Shown here in pieces: positions 1-8,867 of a stretch of DNA of 64,000 nt (its first letter is position 1; every line of letters begins with the position of its first letter). The notes under the pieces are model-generated. The model was given only the letters and a program-made list of their open reading frames with translations, did no database searches and was not told the origin of the DNA. The stretch lies in NCBI GenBank assembly GCA_004322045.1, contig SCRN01000033.1, positions 124,001 to 188,000 of the forward strand, read 5' to 3'. A program made the translations under genes and the position numbers. This DNA comes from Paraburkholderia sp. Lineage in GTDB: Bacteria; Pseudomonadota; Gammaproteobacteria; Burkholderiales; Burkholderiaceae.

Positions 1-39
1 CTTATATCGATGCAAGCGATGGCGCGAAATGCGCCGCAT
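1..39 (-). CDS. Possible start of an ORF running off the left edge
   Basis: An ATG on the minus strand at 39 opens a frame that stays open for 13 codons to the window edge, just 3' of the AlpA-type regulator. Only MRRISRHRLHRYK is visible, so no function can be given and it may be chance. A same-strand ORF would fit the next gene of the accessory element. Confidence 0.15.
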   Translation of the reverse strand, partial: MRRISRHRLHRYK

Positions 40-52
40 TGGTCTCGCTGAA

Positions 53-457
53 TTAGGCGATCGAATCTGTGCGATTGGTCGACACTTCGATCAATGCTGC
101 AACGAAGTCACAGAGGTCAATCCTCATGCCGTGTACACGTGACATAAGGCGCTTAGCTTCCAAGATTGCATCGACTTCGTGGGCGAGCCAGGCGACACGA
201 CGCTCGGAGAGTCGGATAGGTGGAGCAAAGCGTTTAAGGGCTACTTCGCGCCAAAGCGTGCTGAGCCCGAGGCCGGCTTTGTCTGCCGTTCTCTGTGCGT
301 CGATGGCAGACTGGTCGTTACGGCAGCTATGGCGCCGAATGACATCCTGATAAATCGGGGGGAGCTTGTTGAAACTGCCCGACGTGGTTTCATTTCCGAT
401 GTCGCTTGCTGCTACGGAAACCTTGCGGGCGCGTGTCGGGCGGGCAGGGTGGTGCAT
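53..457 (-). CDS. AlpA-family DNA-binding regulator of a mobile element
   Basis: This 134-residue protein resembles AlpA/excisionase-type regulators. Residues 60-105 carry the winged helix-turn-helix pattern: GLGLSTLWREV (recognition helix), then KRFAPPIRLSERRVAW (wing) and an E-V-D-A-I-L helix. Such proteins control excision or integration genes of prophages and integrative elements. The start at 457 is supported by a strong GGAGG ribosome binding site 7 bases upstream. The first 55 residues match nothing I recognise. It is divergent from the regulator gene at 676, and the three repeated operator-like sites lie between them. Base composition is lower in GC than the core genes to the right. 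Family call is fairly firm; the exact target is unknown. Confidence 0.75.
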   Translation of the reverse strand: MHHPARPTRARKVSVAASDIGNETTSGSFNKLPPIYQDVIRRHSCRNDQSAIDAQRTADKAGLGLSTLWREVALKRFAPPIRLSERRVAWLAHEVDAILEAKRLMSRVHGMRIDLCDFVAALIEVSTNRTDSIA

Positions 458-675
458 AAGATCCTCCGTGTGATGTAGATGTCGGTGGACGCATTAAGCC
501 ACACGAGGATGTTTGTGCAAATAACTGATTTATAAGGATAAAAATATTTATAAGATTGCTATATCGGGGAATTCGCCGATATGAAACTAATCATAACTGG
601 GATTTCCCTGATATGATCTGTGCTATATCGGAGAGTATCCTGCTATGGTGATAACGTAGCTAGAGGCGGGCTGAT
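458..675. promoter_or_regulatory. AT-rich divergent control region
   Basis: This 218-bp gap separates the divergent AlpA-type gene and the DUF6499-type gene. It is strongly AT-rich (about 510-620), unlike the rest of the window, and holds three degenerate copies of a palindromic site, listed separately. Promoters for both genes must lie here, but no -35/-10 pair is clear enough to call. Confidence 0.5.
561..646. repeat. Three phased 22-bp near-palindromic operator-like sites
   Basis: Copy 1 (561-582) begins ATATCGG and ends CCGATAT; 20 of its 22 bases fit a perfect palindrome. Copy 2 (593-614) matches copy 1 at 17 of 22 positions, and copy 3 (625-646) at 15 of 22. All three start exactly 32 bp apart, about three helical turns, so bound proteins would sit on one face. 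Copy 3 ends 30 bases before the ATG at 676. They are probably binding sites for one of the flanking regulators. Confidence 0.6.
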
Positions 676-1437
676 ATGAGGCGTCGTGAAAAAGAGACAA
701 TGGGAGTCGCAACCTTGACGGAGGCAGATTTTCCTGACTGGAGAGATGCTGCTGCTTACGGCGATTATGCGAGATGGACCTATCGCCGTTGGGCATGGGA
801 GTTCCTTCGGAGGAATCCGCGGTACATCGACGCTTGCCATCGGTTGAACCCTCGTGGGCGACCCAGTGCTCCGGGTAGCGAGGAGGTATTACAGGAGGCT
901 GCAAAATTCGGGCGACGCGACCTAAAGTACTTCAATTCGCCTTATGACGAGAAAGATCGCTATTGGCTGTCGGAACGCGTTGCTGACCAAGCGTGGGTGG
1001 AGAGCAAGGAGCCCGTGTCGAAGACATTCAATCTTGTCCCTGGGCAGGTTGCGATTCTGTTCGACGTGAGACCAATCCGCGTGGCCGGTCCAGCAGCGCT
1101 TGCTGTGATGTTGGAGCACGCAAAGGAACTGCTGATCGGCGAATACCGAGCCATTGTAGACCCGGAGGGCAAGCATGGTTACGACGCTGAGTTGGGGAAA
1201 GTTGAGCGGGTGCGGAAGCCCCGACTGAAGCCTAAAGAACTCTTGGAGAAGTTGCGCATTTACGATGCGGTAGTTCATCAAGGCGCATCCCATAGCGACG
1301 TTGCAGAGCAACTTTTTGCCGATGCCGGCGAGGATCACGCCGCGCGAAAAAGGGTGGAGTATAAATGCTGGGGGAAAGCCAAGGAGATGATCGAAGGTTT
1401 GAAGCTCTTAGAGTTGGTGCCCCGCGACCATGCATAG
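676..1437 (+). CDS. DUF6499/DUF2285-like transcriptional regulator of a mobile element
   Basis: This 253-residue protein has the N-terminal signature of DUF6499 ('transcriptional regulator domain'): PDWRDAAAYGDY near residues 20-31 and WAWEFLRRNPRY at 39-50. The C-terminal third (about 180-250: LLEKLRIYDAVVHQGASHSD, then A-E-Q-L-F) resembles DUF2285, where a small helical DNA-binding fold is expected. Both families are common near the ends of integrative and conjugative elements in proteobacteria. The start at 676 has GAGG 9 bases upstream; an internal ATG at 700 is an alternative with a weaker site. Its divergent neighbour is the AlpA-type gene. The role is inferred from family and context only. 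Confidence 0.65.
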   Translation: MRRREKETMGVATLTEADFPDWRDAAAYGDYARWTYRRWAWEFLRRNPRYIDACHRLNPRGRPSAPGSEEVLQEAAKFGRRDLKYFNSPYDEKDRYWLSERVADQAWVESKEPVSKTFNLVPGQVAILFDVRPIRVAGPAALAVMLEHAKELLIGEYRAIVDPEGKHGYDAELGKVERVRKPRLKPKELLEKLRIYDAVVHQGASHSDVAEQLFADAGEDHAARKRVEYKCWGKAKEMIEGLKLLELVPRDHA

Positions 1438-1465
1438 GAGAGGGTCGGCGGGACTCTACTGACGT

Positions 1466-1479
1466 CTCATAATTATGAG
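1466..1479. repeat. Perfect 14-bp palindrome at the element edge
   Basis: CTCATAATTATGAG is a perfect palindrome. It is followed by a short direct repeat GAGTAGCTA (1477-1485, and again in the next 15 bases). It lies in the AT-rich 116-bp gap between the DUF6499-type gene and the 3' end of rng. It could be a recombination or regulator site; no matching copy was found elsewhere in the window. Confidence 0.35.
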
Positions 1480-1553
1480 TAGCTAGCCGAGTAGCTATCC
1501 GCCGAAGTGTTGTGATGTATCGTTCAGTTGATTGATTTTAAACAGTAAAAATA

Positions 1554-3017
1554 TTACATCAACACGATGTCGTACTGCTCTTGGCTCAAGTTGGACTCGA
1601 CCTGCAGCGATACCGGTTTGCCGATGAAGTCGATGAGCATTGCCAGATGCTGCGATTCCTCATCGAGGAACAAGTCGATGACTTGCTGCGAGGCCACGAC
1701 CCGAAATTCGCGCGGATTGAACTGCCGCGACTCGCGCAAGATTTCGCGCAGGACGTCATAGCACACGGTGCGCGCGGTTTTGACTTGGCCCTTGCCCTCG
1801 CAAACCGGGCACGGCTCGCACAGCACGTGGGCCAGCGATTCGCGCGTGCGCTTGCGCGTCATCTCGACGAGCCCAAGCTGCGAGAAGCCGTTGACGGTCG
1901 AGCGCGTGCGGTCGCGGGCGAGCGCCTTCTTCAGTTCGCCGAGCACGGCGTCGCGATGCTCGGCGTTTTCCATATCGATGAAATCGATGATGATGATGCC
2001 GCCGAGGTTGCGCAACCGTAGTTGGCGCGCGATCGTATGCGCCGCTTCGAGATTCGTCTTGAAGATCGTGTCGTCGAAGTTGCGCGCGCCGACATAGCCG
2101 CCCGTGTTGACGTCGATCGTCGTCATCGCTTCGGTTTGATCGATCATCAAATAGCCGCCCGACTTCAAATCGACTCGGCGCGAGAGCGCACGTTGCAACT
2201 CGGCCTCGATGTTGTAGAGGTCGAACAGCGGCCGCTCGCCCGTGTAGTGGTGCAGTTTGGAACTCACCGCGGGCGTGAATTCCGCGGCGAACTCGGTCAG
2301 CATTTGGAACGTCTCGCGCGAATCCACTTGGATGCGGCTCGTCTCGTCGGTCACAAAATCGCGCAGCACGCGTTGCGCCAAATTCAAATCCTGATAGAGC
2401 AGACTCGTGGGCGGCAGGCGCTGCGCTTGCGCGACGACAGTCGCCCACGTTTTGCGCAGATAAGCGACGTCGCTCGCGAGTTCCTCGCTCGTCGCGTCTT
2501 CGGCGATCGTGCGCACGATATAGCCGCCTTTTTCATCGGCGGGCAGAACGGCCGTCAGGCGCGCGCGGATCGCTTCGCGCTCGGCTTCGCTTTCGATCTT
2601 CTGCGAAATGCCGATGTGCGGCTCTTGCGGCAAGTACACGAGCGTGCGGCCTGCGATGCTGATCTGCGTCGAGAGCCGCGCGCCCTTGGTGCCGATCGGA
2701 TCTTTGATCACCTGCACCGTCAGCGTTTGGCCTTCGAATACGATCTTCTCGATCGGATGCGGCGAGGTTGCGTGCTCGCCCACCAAGCGCGGATGCCAGA
2801 TATCGGCGACATGCAGAAACGCCGCCCGCTCGAGGCCTATGTCGATGAACGCCGATTGCATGCCGGGCAGCACGCGCACGACCTTGCCCAAGTAAACATT
2901 GCCCACGCGCCCGCGCGAAAGCGTGCGCTCGACATGCAGTTCCTGCACGGCGCCTTGCTGAATCAGCGCGACCCGCGTCTCCTGCGGGGTGACATTGATG
3001 AGGATTTCTTCGTTCAT
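1554..3017 (-). CDS. rng: Ribonuclease G
   Basis: RNase G is an endoribonuclease that matures the 5' end of 16S rRNA and takes part in mRNA decay. The 487-residue length is normal for the family. An S1 RNA-binding domain lies at about 36-115. The catalytic DNase-I-like region follows, with IDVNTGGYVG (301-310) and IIIIDFIDM (341-349) carrying the metal-binding aspartates. A zinc-link type cluster C-E-P-C-P-V-C-E-G-K-G lies at 400-410. The C terminus is complete, so the accessory DNA to its left lies downstream and does not truncate it. It is the last gene of the nadD-rsfS-rlmH-maf-rng run; maf ends 11 bases upstream. No hairpin terminator is visible after its stop. Confidence 0.97.
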   Translation of the reverse strand: MNEEILINVTPQETRVALIQQGAVQELHVERTLSRGRVGNVYLGKVVRVLPGMQSAFIDIGLERAAFLHVADIWHPRLVGEHATSPHPIEKIVFEGQTLTVQVIKDPIGTKGARLSTQISIAGRTLVYLPQEPHIGISQKIESEAEREAIRARLTAVLPADEKGGYIVRTIAEDATSEELASDVAYLRKTWATVVAQAQRLPPTSLLYQDLNLAQRVLRDFVTDETSRIQVDSRETFQMLTEFAAEFTPAVSSKLHHYTGERPLFDLYNIEAELQRALSRRVDLKSGGYLMIDQTEAMTTIDVNTGGYVGARNFDDTIFKTNLEAAHTIARQLRLRNLGGIIIIDFIDMENAEHRDAVLGELKKALARDRTRSTVNGFSQLGLVEMTRKRTRESLAHVLCEPCPVCEGKGQVKTARTVCYDVLREILRESRQFNPREFRVVASQQVIDLFLDEESQHLAMLIDFIGKPVSLQVESNLSQEQYDIVLM

Positions 3018-3028
3018 TGTCGGCGGCT

Positions 3029-3664
3029 TCAGAAGTCGACGCGGGCCTGGCGTAACAGCGCGGCCGTCTCAAATAGGGGCAGACCCATGATACCCGAATA
3101 GGATCCGTCGATTCGTTCGATGAACTCGGCGGCGCGGCCTTGGATGCCATAGGCTCCTGCTTTGCCGAGCGGCTCGCCCGTCATCGCATAGTGCGTCAGT
3201 GATGTGAGGGGCGCAGCGCAAAAGCGCACCGTCGAGCGAGATAAAGCAGGCTGCAGCAACGTGCCGCCTGCATCGACGACGGCCACGGCGGTAAGGACTT
3301 CATGCTCGCGCCCCGCGAGGCGCGCAAGCATCTGCACGGCATGTTCGACATCATAGGGCTTGCCCAGAATGGCGCCGTCGATCGTCACGGTCGTATCGGC
3401 GACGAGAATCGGCGCCGCCGCATGCGCGCCCGCCGACAGACGCGCACGCGCCGCCTCGGCCTTGGCCACGCAAACGCGCTGCACGTAGACATGCGCGGGC
3501 TCGCCGGGCAACTCCGCTTCTAGCGCTTCGGCGTCCTCGTCGGGCCGCGGCAGCAACGGCTCGAAGCGCACGCCTAGTTGCGCAAGCAGTTCCTGCCGAC
3601 GCGGGCTTTGCGAAGCAAGGTAGACGTAGGGGTACAGCGGAAGGCGGTGACTCGGCTGCGACAT
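3029..3664 (-). CDS. maf: Maf-family nucleotide pyrophosphatase (YhdE clade)
   Basis: Maf proteins hydrolyse non-canonical or specific nucleoside triphosphates to monophosphates (dTTP/UTP type in the YhdE clade) and were linked to septum inhibition. The 211-residue protein has the N-terminal [17 protein letters not shown] signature, the central ADTTVTIDG motif and the C-terminal [20 protein letters not shown] block. The DTTV form points to YhdE rather than YceF. It lies between rlmH and rng on the same strand, with an 11-base gap to rng, so it is probably co-transcribed with both. Confidence 0.93.
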   Translation of the reverse strand: MSQPSHRLPLYPYVYLASQSPRRQELLAQLGVRFEPLLPRPDEDAEALEAELPGEPAHVYVQRVCVAKAEAARARLSAGAHAAAPILVADTTVTIDGAILGKPYDVEHAVQMLARLAGREHEVLTAVAVVDAGGTLLQPALSRSTVRFCAAPLTSLTHYAMTGEPLGKAGAYGIQGRAAEFIERIDGSYSGIMGLPLFETAALLRQARVDF

Positions 3665-3718
3665 GGATCGTTCGTTCTCGTTGGGCGTAGGCGGCCGCCG
3701 CTGAGAACGGACGCCGCA

Positions 3719-4189
3719 TCAGACGCGGTGATAGGGGTGATTCTGCGTGATGCTCCACGCGCGGTAAAGCTGTTCCGCAAGCAGCACGCGGACCATGCCG
3801 TGCGGCAGCGTCAAGCTGGAGACCCGAAGCAGCAGTTCGGCCCTAGTTTTGATCGCGGGATCGAGGCCATCGGCGCCCCCGATCACGAACGCGACGTCGC
3901 GACCGTCGCGCTGCCAGTCGGGCAGCGCCTGCGCGAGTTGCATCGTCGTCCAGTCGCGGCCGTGCTCGTCGAGTGCGACGAGACGCACGGTTTTCGGCAA
4001 CGCGGCTTCGATGCGCTGTCGCTCCGCCGCCATCACGCTTTGCGCCGAACGGCCGCTCGTGCGCGGTTCCGGCTTGATTTCGCGCAGTTCGATACGCAGT
4101 TCCGGCGGCATGCGCTTCGCGTATTCCTCGAAACCGGTCGCGATCCAGTCGGGCATCTTATGGCCGACTGCCAGGATATGCAGTTTCAT
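3719..4189 (-). CDS. rlmH: 23S rRNA (pseudouridine-1915-N3)-methyltransferase RlmH
   Basis: RlmH is a SPOUT methyltransferase that methylates pseudouridine 1915 in helix 69 of 23S rRNA on the assembled 70S ribosome, using SAM. The 156-residue length is exactly typical. The knotted SAM-binding C-terminal half is clear: [18 protein letters not shown] and [20 protein letters not shown], ending in NHPYH. It follows rsfS in the same direction with a 25-base gap. Both neighbours act on the ribosome, consistent with the common nadD-rsfS-rlmH arrangement. Confidence 0.97.
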   Translation of the reverse strand: MKLHILAVGHKMPDWIATGFEEYAKRMPPELRIELREIKPEPRTSGRSAQSVMAAERQRIEAALPKTVRLVALDEHGRDWTTMQLAQALPDWQRDGRDVAFVIGGADGLDPAIKTRAELLLRVSSLTLPHGMVRVLLAEQLYRAWSITQNHPYHRV

Positions 4190-4214
4190 TGGCGCATGCG
4201 CCGCCGTTCGAGTG

Positions 4215-4742
4215 TTACTTCCCGCTCGCCTTGCGGGCGGGCGCTTTACGCGCAGCGGTTTTGCTCGCCGGCGCAGGGGCTTTGCGCGGCGCGCTCTTGC
4301 GTGCGGGCTTGGCAGCCGGCGCCGCCTCGTTCGCTTCGTCGTCGTCCTCGTCTTCGCCGTCGAACTCGGTCGCCCGCGCGCCCGCGAACGCTCTCGTGTC
4401 CGCGAGTTTCACGCGCACGGGCTTATCGCCCCAGATTTCCTCGAGGTTGTAGTACTGGCGAAGCGCGGGCTGCAGGATGTGGACGATGGCATCGCCGCAA
4501 TCGACGAGCACCCATTCGCCGATGTCCTCGCCCTCGGTGCTGATGATCTCGCCGCCGGCTTCCTTCACCTTTTCGCGCACGCTGGAAGCGAGCGCCTTCG
4601 TTTGACGGTTCGAGGTGCCGCTCGCGACGATCACGCGATCGAACAGCTCGGTCAGATGGGTCGTATTGAAGACGCGGATGTCTTGCGCTTTGACGTCTTC
4701 GAGACCGTCTACGATTGCGCGCTGCAGTTTGCGAATATCCAT
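4215..4742 (-). CDS. rsfS: Ribosome silencing factor RsfS
   Basis: RsfS (Iojap family) binds ribosomal protein L14 and blocks joining of the ribosomal subunits in starvation or stationary phase. The start is placed at [16 protein letters not shown] (ATG at 4742), because the longer open frame upstream is nadD antisense-frame sequence. Residues 1-115 are the conserved core ([52 protein letters not shown]). The last 55 or so residues are unusual: an acidic stretch ([14 protein letters not shown]) followed by a Lys/Ala/Pro-rich histone H1-like tail ending [11 protein letters not shown]. The start codon overlaps the nadD gene end region (nadD stops at 4745), so the two are translationally close. 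Confidence 0.95.
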   Translation of the reverse strand: MDIRKLQRAIVDGLEDVKAQDIRVFNTTHLTELFDRVIVASGTSNRQTKALASSVREKVKEAGGEIISTEGEDIGEWVLVDCGDAIVHILQPALRQYYNLEEIWGDKPVRVKLADTRAFAGARATEFDGEDEDDDEANEAAPAAKPARKSAPRKAPAPASKTAARKAPARKASGK

Positions 4743-4744
4743 GG

Positions 4745-5452
4745 TTACGAATGGTACAGGTGATGTTGAAGAATATAGTCCCAGACGGCATCGGGGATCG
4801 GCTCGGGCGCCGGCGCGCCGTGCGCGTCCGGCATGGCGGCCAGCTCGCCCGCCGCGGCGTCTCGCGCAAGCCTGGCTTTCACGTGGGCGCGAATATCGGT
4901 AGCCGACACGTCCAGCGCGAGCGTATCGTCGATGAGCAAATGCCCTGCACGCGTGCAACGCAGCGTGCAAGCGTCGGCTCTGCGCGGGCCGAGTTCCTCG
5001 GCAAGCGCGGGCGACAGGCTCGACAGATCGAAGCCTGGCCGCGTGGCCGCGCAAATGTGCGCGAATTCAAACAAGCGGCGCCAGTCGCGCCACGTATCCA
5101 GCCGCAGCAACTGGTCCGCACCGATCAAGAGCGCCAGCGACACATCCCTGCCTTCGCGCGCGCGCCAGCGCGCGAGCGTCTCGACCGTGTAAGTCGGCCC
5201 TTCGTGCTCGATTTCGTCGGTCGCGACCGTCACCGCCACTCCCGGCAGCGTAAGCGAGGCAGCCGCCGCGCGCGTCATCGCGAGCCGGTGCCGTGCGGCC
5301 GAAACCCCCGCCTTCTGGTAGGGCTGTCCGGCCGGCAGCAAGACGAGCTCGGTCAGCGCGAGCAGCTCGGCGAAGCGGCGCGCGAGCGCGAGATGCCCGT
5401 TATGGATCGGATCGAAGGTGCCGCCGAGCAAACCGACGCGGCGCGGCAGCAT
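4745..5452 (-). CDS. nadD: Nicotinate-nucleotide adenylyltransferase
   Basis: NadD transfers AMP from ATP to nicotinate mononucleotide to give deamido-NAD, the penultimate step of NAD synthesis. The 235-residue protein has the nucleotidyltransferase signature [11 protein letters not shown] at residues 10-20 and the second motif SATDIRAHV near residue 190 (the usual form is ISSTxIR). The substrate loop [12 protein letters not shown] lies near the middle. It ends 2 bases before the rsfS start, so the genes form one operon. An 82-base gap separates it from hemF upstream. Confidence 0.96.
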   Translation of the reverse strand: MLPRRVGLLGGTFDPIHNGHLALARRFAELLALTELVLLPAGQPYQKAGVSAARHRLAMTRAAAASLTLPGVAVTVATDEIEHEGPTYTVETLARWRAREGRDVSLALLIGADQLLRLDTWRDWRRLFEFAHICAATRPGFDLSSLSPALAEELGPRRADACTLRCTRAGHLLIDDTLALDVSATDIRAHVKARLARDAAAGELAAMPDAHGAPAPEPIPDAVWDYILQHHLYHS

Positions 5453-5534
5453 GGGCTGCGGCGCGCGGGCATCGGGAGACGGGGCAGGGTGGGTGGAAGT
5501 CAGATGTCGTCCTCGGCGGTCACGCGGCCTCGCG

Positions 5535-6458
5535 TCACGCCCAATCGCGCGGCGTCAGAAAATCGCTGTAAAGCCGCGCCTCGGGCGTACCCGGTTCCGG
5601 GCGCCAGTCATAGCGCCAATTCACGACGGGCGGCATCGACAGCAAGATCGATTCGGCACGGCCGCCGCTTTGCAGCCCGAACAAGGTGCCCCGGTCGTAG
5701 ACCAGATTGAATTCGACATAGCGGCCGCGACGATAGCATTGGAATGCGCGCTCGCGCTCGCCGTAAGGGGTGGCGCGCCGTTTTTCGAGGAGGGGCAGAT
5801 AGGCGTCGACGAATGCGTCGCCGACGCTTCTGACCATGGCGAACGAGCGCTCGAAGCCGAGCTCGTCGAAGTCGTCGAAAAAGATGCCGCCCACGCCGCG
5901 CGCCTCGTTACGGTGCTTCAGAAAGAAGTAATCGTCGCACCAGCGCTTGAAGCGCGGATAGAGATCCGCGCCGAACGGCGCAAGCGCATCGCGGCAAACG
6001 CGATGGAAATGCGCGGCGTCTTCCTCGAAGCCATAGTAGGGCGTCAAATCCATGCCGCCGCCGAACCAGAAGACCGGCGCTTCGCCTTCTTTGGTCGCCG
6101 CCAGCATGCGCACGTTCATGTGGGCGGTAGGGCAATACGGGTTACGCGGATGGATGACGAGCGACACGCCCATCGCTTCGAACCCGCGCCCGGCCAGGTG
6201 CGGTCGCAGCGCGCTGGCCGAGGGCGGCAACTTCTCGCCCGCGACATCGGAGAAGCCGACGCCGCCCCGCTCGATCAGTTCGCCTTCTTCCAAAATGCGC
6301 GTGAGCCCGCCGCCTCGTAGTTTCTCACCCGGCGGGCGCGTCCAAGCATCGGAGCCGAACGGCTTGCCGTCGAGCGCGCCAAGCGCATCGACGATGCGCG
6401 TTTGCAGCCCTTGCAAATAGCTGCGCACGGAAGAGACGTCGTGGGTCGTATCGGACAT
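5535..6458 (-). CDS. hemF: Oxygen-dependent coproporphyrinogen III oxidase
   Basis: HemF performs the oxygen-dependent double oxidative decarboxylation of coproporphyrinogen III to protoporphyrinogen IX in haem synthesis. The 307-residue length is typical. Conserved blocks are seen in order: [72 protein letters not shown] and a C-terminal [20 protein letters not shown]. The gene sits between purD and nadD, the usual order in Burkholderia. The gap to purD (6459-6563) holds a GC-rich inverted repeat (6505-6524) without a T-run. Confidence 0.98.
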   Translation of the reverse strand: MSDTTHDVSSVRSYLQGLQTRIVDALGALDGKPFGSDAWTRPPGEKLRGGGLTRILEEGELIERGGVGFSDVAGEKLPPSASALRPHLAGRGFEAMGVSLVIHPRNPYCPTAHMNVRMLAATKEGEAPVFWFGGGMDLTPYYGFEEDAAHFHRVCRDALAPFGADLYPRFKRWCDDYFFLKHRNEARGVGGIFFDDFDELGFERSFAMVRSVGDAFVDAYLPLLEKRRATPYGERERAFQCYRRGRYVEFNLVYDRGTLFGLQSGGRAESILLSMPPVVNWRYDWRPEPGTPEARLYSDFLTPRDWA

Positions 6459-6563
6459 AGAGTGGCGTACGCAAAATGGGGCCGAAGAGCCGGACGGCGA
6501 ACGGCCGGGCCGCGAGCGGCCCGGGGCGGATGAAGGCGAGCGCGCGAGCGAGCGCCCCGGCGA

Positions 6564-7838
6564 TCAGTGCTTGCGGTTCAACGCGCGATAGCCGATATCG
6601 CGACGATACTGCATGCCGTCGAAGGAGATTTGGTTGATCGCCTCATAGGCGGCCGATTGCGCGCCGCGCACGGAATCGGACAAACCTACCACGCACAGCA
6701 CGCGGCCGCCGGCCGTCACGAGCTTGCCGTCGACGAGCGCCGTCCCCGCATGGAACGTCACGGCGGTGTCGGTCTCGGGCGGAATACCGTTGATGCGATC
6801 GCCTTTGCGCGGCGCATCGGGGTAGTTGTGCGCGGCGAGCACGACGCCAAGCGCCGTGCGGCGGTCCCACGTGAGCTCGACCGTATCGAGCGTGCCCGCG
6901 ATCGCGCTGTCGATCACTTTGGAGAAATCGCCCTTCAAGCGCGCCATGATCGGCTGCGTTTCGGGGTCGCCCATGCGGCAATTGAATTCGAGCGTCTTCG
7001 GGTTGCCTTCGGCGTCGATCATGAGGCCCGCGTATAGGAAGCCGGTATAGCGAATCCCTTCCTTCTCCATGCCGCGCACCGTCGGCAAGATGATTTCGCG
7101 CATCACGCGCGCATGCAATTGCGGCGTGACGATCGGCGCCGGCGAGTACGCGCCCATACCGCCCGTGTTCGGGCCTTGGTCGCCGTCGAGCAGACGCTTG
7201 TGATCTTGGCTCGACGCGAGCGGCAGCACATGCTTGCCGTCGACCATGACGATGAAGCTCGCTTCTTCGCCCGAGAGGAATTCCTCGACGACCACGCGTG
7301 CGCCGGCATCGCCGAGCTTGTTGTCGGCGAGCATCATGTCGATGGCGGCATGCGCCTCGTCGGCCGTCGTTGCGACAACCACGCCCTTGCCCGCGGCGAG
7401 CCCGTCGGCCTTGATGACGATGGGCGCGCCTTTGCGATCCACGTAAGCATGCGCGGCGGCCGCGTCGGAGAAGGTTTCGTATTCGGCCGTCGGAATGCCG
7501 TGACGTTTCATGAACGCCTTGGCGAAATCCTTCGAACTCTCGAGTTGCGCCGCTTCCTTCGTCGGGCCGAACACCTTCAGGCCGCGCTGGCGGAATAGAT
7601 TGACGATGCCCGCAGCAAGCGGCGCTTCGGGGCCGACGACAGTCAGCGCGACTTGCTCTTTTTCGGCGAAATCGGCGAGTTCGGCCAGATCGGTGATATC
7701 GACGTTGTGCAGGCGCTCGTCCCGCGCCGTGCCGCCGTTGCCTGGCGCGACGTAGACCACTTGCACGCGCGGCGATTGCGCGAGCTTCCAAGCGAGCGCG
7801 TGTTCGCGGCCACCGGAACCGACGACGAGTAGTTTCAT
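6564..7838 (-). CDS. purD: Phosphoribosylamine-glycine ligase
   Basis: PurD (GAR synthetase) joins 5-phosphoribosylamine and glycine with ATP in the second step of purine synthesis. The 424-residue protein has the N-terminal GSGGREHALAWKL motif. The ATP-grasp region follows, with SKDFAKAFMKRHGIPTAEY, IVIKADGLAAGKGVVVA and QGPNTGGMGAYSPAPI. The metal-binding LEFNCRMGDPETQPIMARL block and a C-terminal rudiment-hybrid domain complete it. It is downstream of yebC on the same strand, 18 bases after its stop, so the two are probably co-transcribed. Confidence 0.98.
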   Translation of the reverse strand: MKLLVVGSGGREHALAWKLAQSPRVQVVYVAPGNGGTARDERLHNVDITDLAELADFAEKEQVALTVVGPEAPLAAGIVNLFRQRGLKVFGPTKEAAQLESSKDFAKAFMKRHGIPTAEYETFSDAAAAHAYVDRKGAPIVIKADGLAAGKGVVVATTADEAHAAIDMMLADNKLGDAGARVVVEEFLSGEEASFIVMVDGKHVLPLASSQDHKRLLDGDQGPNTGGMGAYSPAPIVTPQLHARVMREIILPTVRGMEKEGIRYTGFLYAGLMIDAEGNPKTLEFNCRMGDPETQPIMARLKGDFSKVIDSAIAGTLDTVELTWDRRTALGVVLAAHNYPDAPRKGDRINGIPPETDTAVTFHAGTALVDGKLVTAGGRVLCVVGLSDSVRGAQSAAYEAINQISFDGMQYRRDIGYRALNRKH

Positions 7839-7856
7839 GGAAGCGTCCTTTGCCCT

Positions 7857-8585
7857 TTACTCGTCCGCGATCGACGCGTTCGTATAAACCTCTTGCACGT
7901 CGTCGAGGTTTTCGAGCGCATCGAGCAGCTTTTGCATCTTCACGGCATCATCGCCCGTGAACTCGACTTCGGTTTGCGGCTTCATCGTGACTTCGGCCAG
8001 CTCGGCTTTGAAGCCGGCCGCCTCGAGCGCTTCCTTGACCTTCGAGAAATCGTTCGGCGCGCACAGCACTTCGATGCTGCCGTCATCGTTCGTGACGACA
8101 TCGTTCGCGCCGGCTTCGAGCGCCGCCTCCATGAGGTTGTCCTCGGGCGTGCCGGGGGCGAACAGGAACTGGCCCACGTGATCGAACAGGAACGAAACCG
8201 AACCGTCCGTGCCCATGTTGCCGCCGAACTTCGAGAACGCGTGGCGCACTTCCGCGACCGTGCGCGTGCGATTGTCGGTCATCGTGTCGACGATGACAGC
8301 CGCGCCGCCGATGCCATAGCCTTCGTAGCGGATTTCCTCGTAGCTCGCGCCGTCGACGCCGCCCACGCCGCGCTGGATCGCGCGGTTGATGTTGTCCTTG
8401 GGCATGTTGGCGTCGTACGCTTTTTCGACAGCGAGCCGTAGACGCGGATTCGAGTCGATCTCGCCGCCGCCCATGCGGGCCGCGACTTGGATTTCCTTGA
8501 TGAGGCGCGTCCAGACTTTGCCGCGCTTGGCGTCGGCTGCCGCCTTCTTATGTTTGATGTTGGCCCATTTGGAATGACCAGCCAT
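7857..8585 (-). CDS. YebC/PmpR-family regulatory protein
   Basis: This TACO1/YebC-family protein is 242 residues when started at [15 protein letters not shown] (ATG 8585); the longer frame to 8609 adds eight unlikely residues. Motifs are typical: [46 protein letters not shown] and [20 protein letters not shown]. Members were annotated as transcription regulators; more recent work links the family to relief of ribosome stalling. A minus-strand TAAAAT at 8784-8789 could be its -10 element. The call is firm; the molecular role is family-level only. Confidence 0.95.
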   Translation of the reverse strand: MAGHSKWANIKHKKAAADAKRGKVWTRLIKEIQVAARMGGGEIDSNPRLRLAVEKAYDANMPKDNINRAIQRGVGGVDGASYEEIRYEGYGIGGAAVIVDTMTDNRTRTVAEVRHAFSKFGGNMGTDGSVSFLFDHVGQFLFAPGTPEDNLMEAALEAGANDVVTNDDGSIEVLCAPNDFSKVKEALEAAGFKAELAEVTMKPQTEVEFTGDDAVKMQKLLDALENLDDVQEVYTNASIADE

Positions 8586-8867
8586 ACGTTTCTCCGTGGC
8601 GCGCGCCAATTGGGCACACGCATGATGCGTTTTTGTCGATTGCGAATCGTGTGAACCGTGCGAGCTCTGCCGGTGGTCCAGGCGCCGGGCGGCGTGCTGC
8701 CCATGTGGCGTGCGTTTTTCGCGCGTTTCAGTTTGCGCGGGCCGCGATGCGAGGATGGCAGGCCGTCCGAAGAGCAGACCGCGATTTTACCATGCCGCCC
8801 GGGTGGGGGCGGCGGTGCGGGGCCGCTGCGTCCGGCCCTTGCAGCGCGCAAACGCCGCAGGCAAGGC
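8586..8867. other. 282-bp gap upstream of yebC
   Basis: No coding sequence is supported here. On the minus strand the region holds a GC-rich hairpin (about 8795-8815) that would follow the MHYT-GGDEF-EAL gene, and the possible yebC -10 element at 8784-8789. Confidence 0.3.

Noticed and set aside
2022-3101. 359-codon open frame antisense to rng (and similar long antisense frames across the window, for example 8658-10385, 37658-39937, 47996-50146, 53125-55203)
   Set aside because: They are Arg/His/Asp-rich shadows produced by high-GC third-position bias opposite strongly conserved genes.
6505-6524. GC-rich inverted repeat between hemF and purD as a terminator
   Set aside because: There is a 9-bp stem but no T-run on either side.
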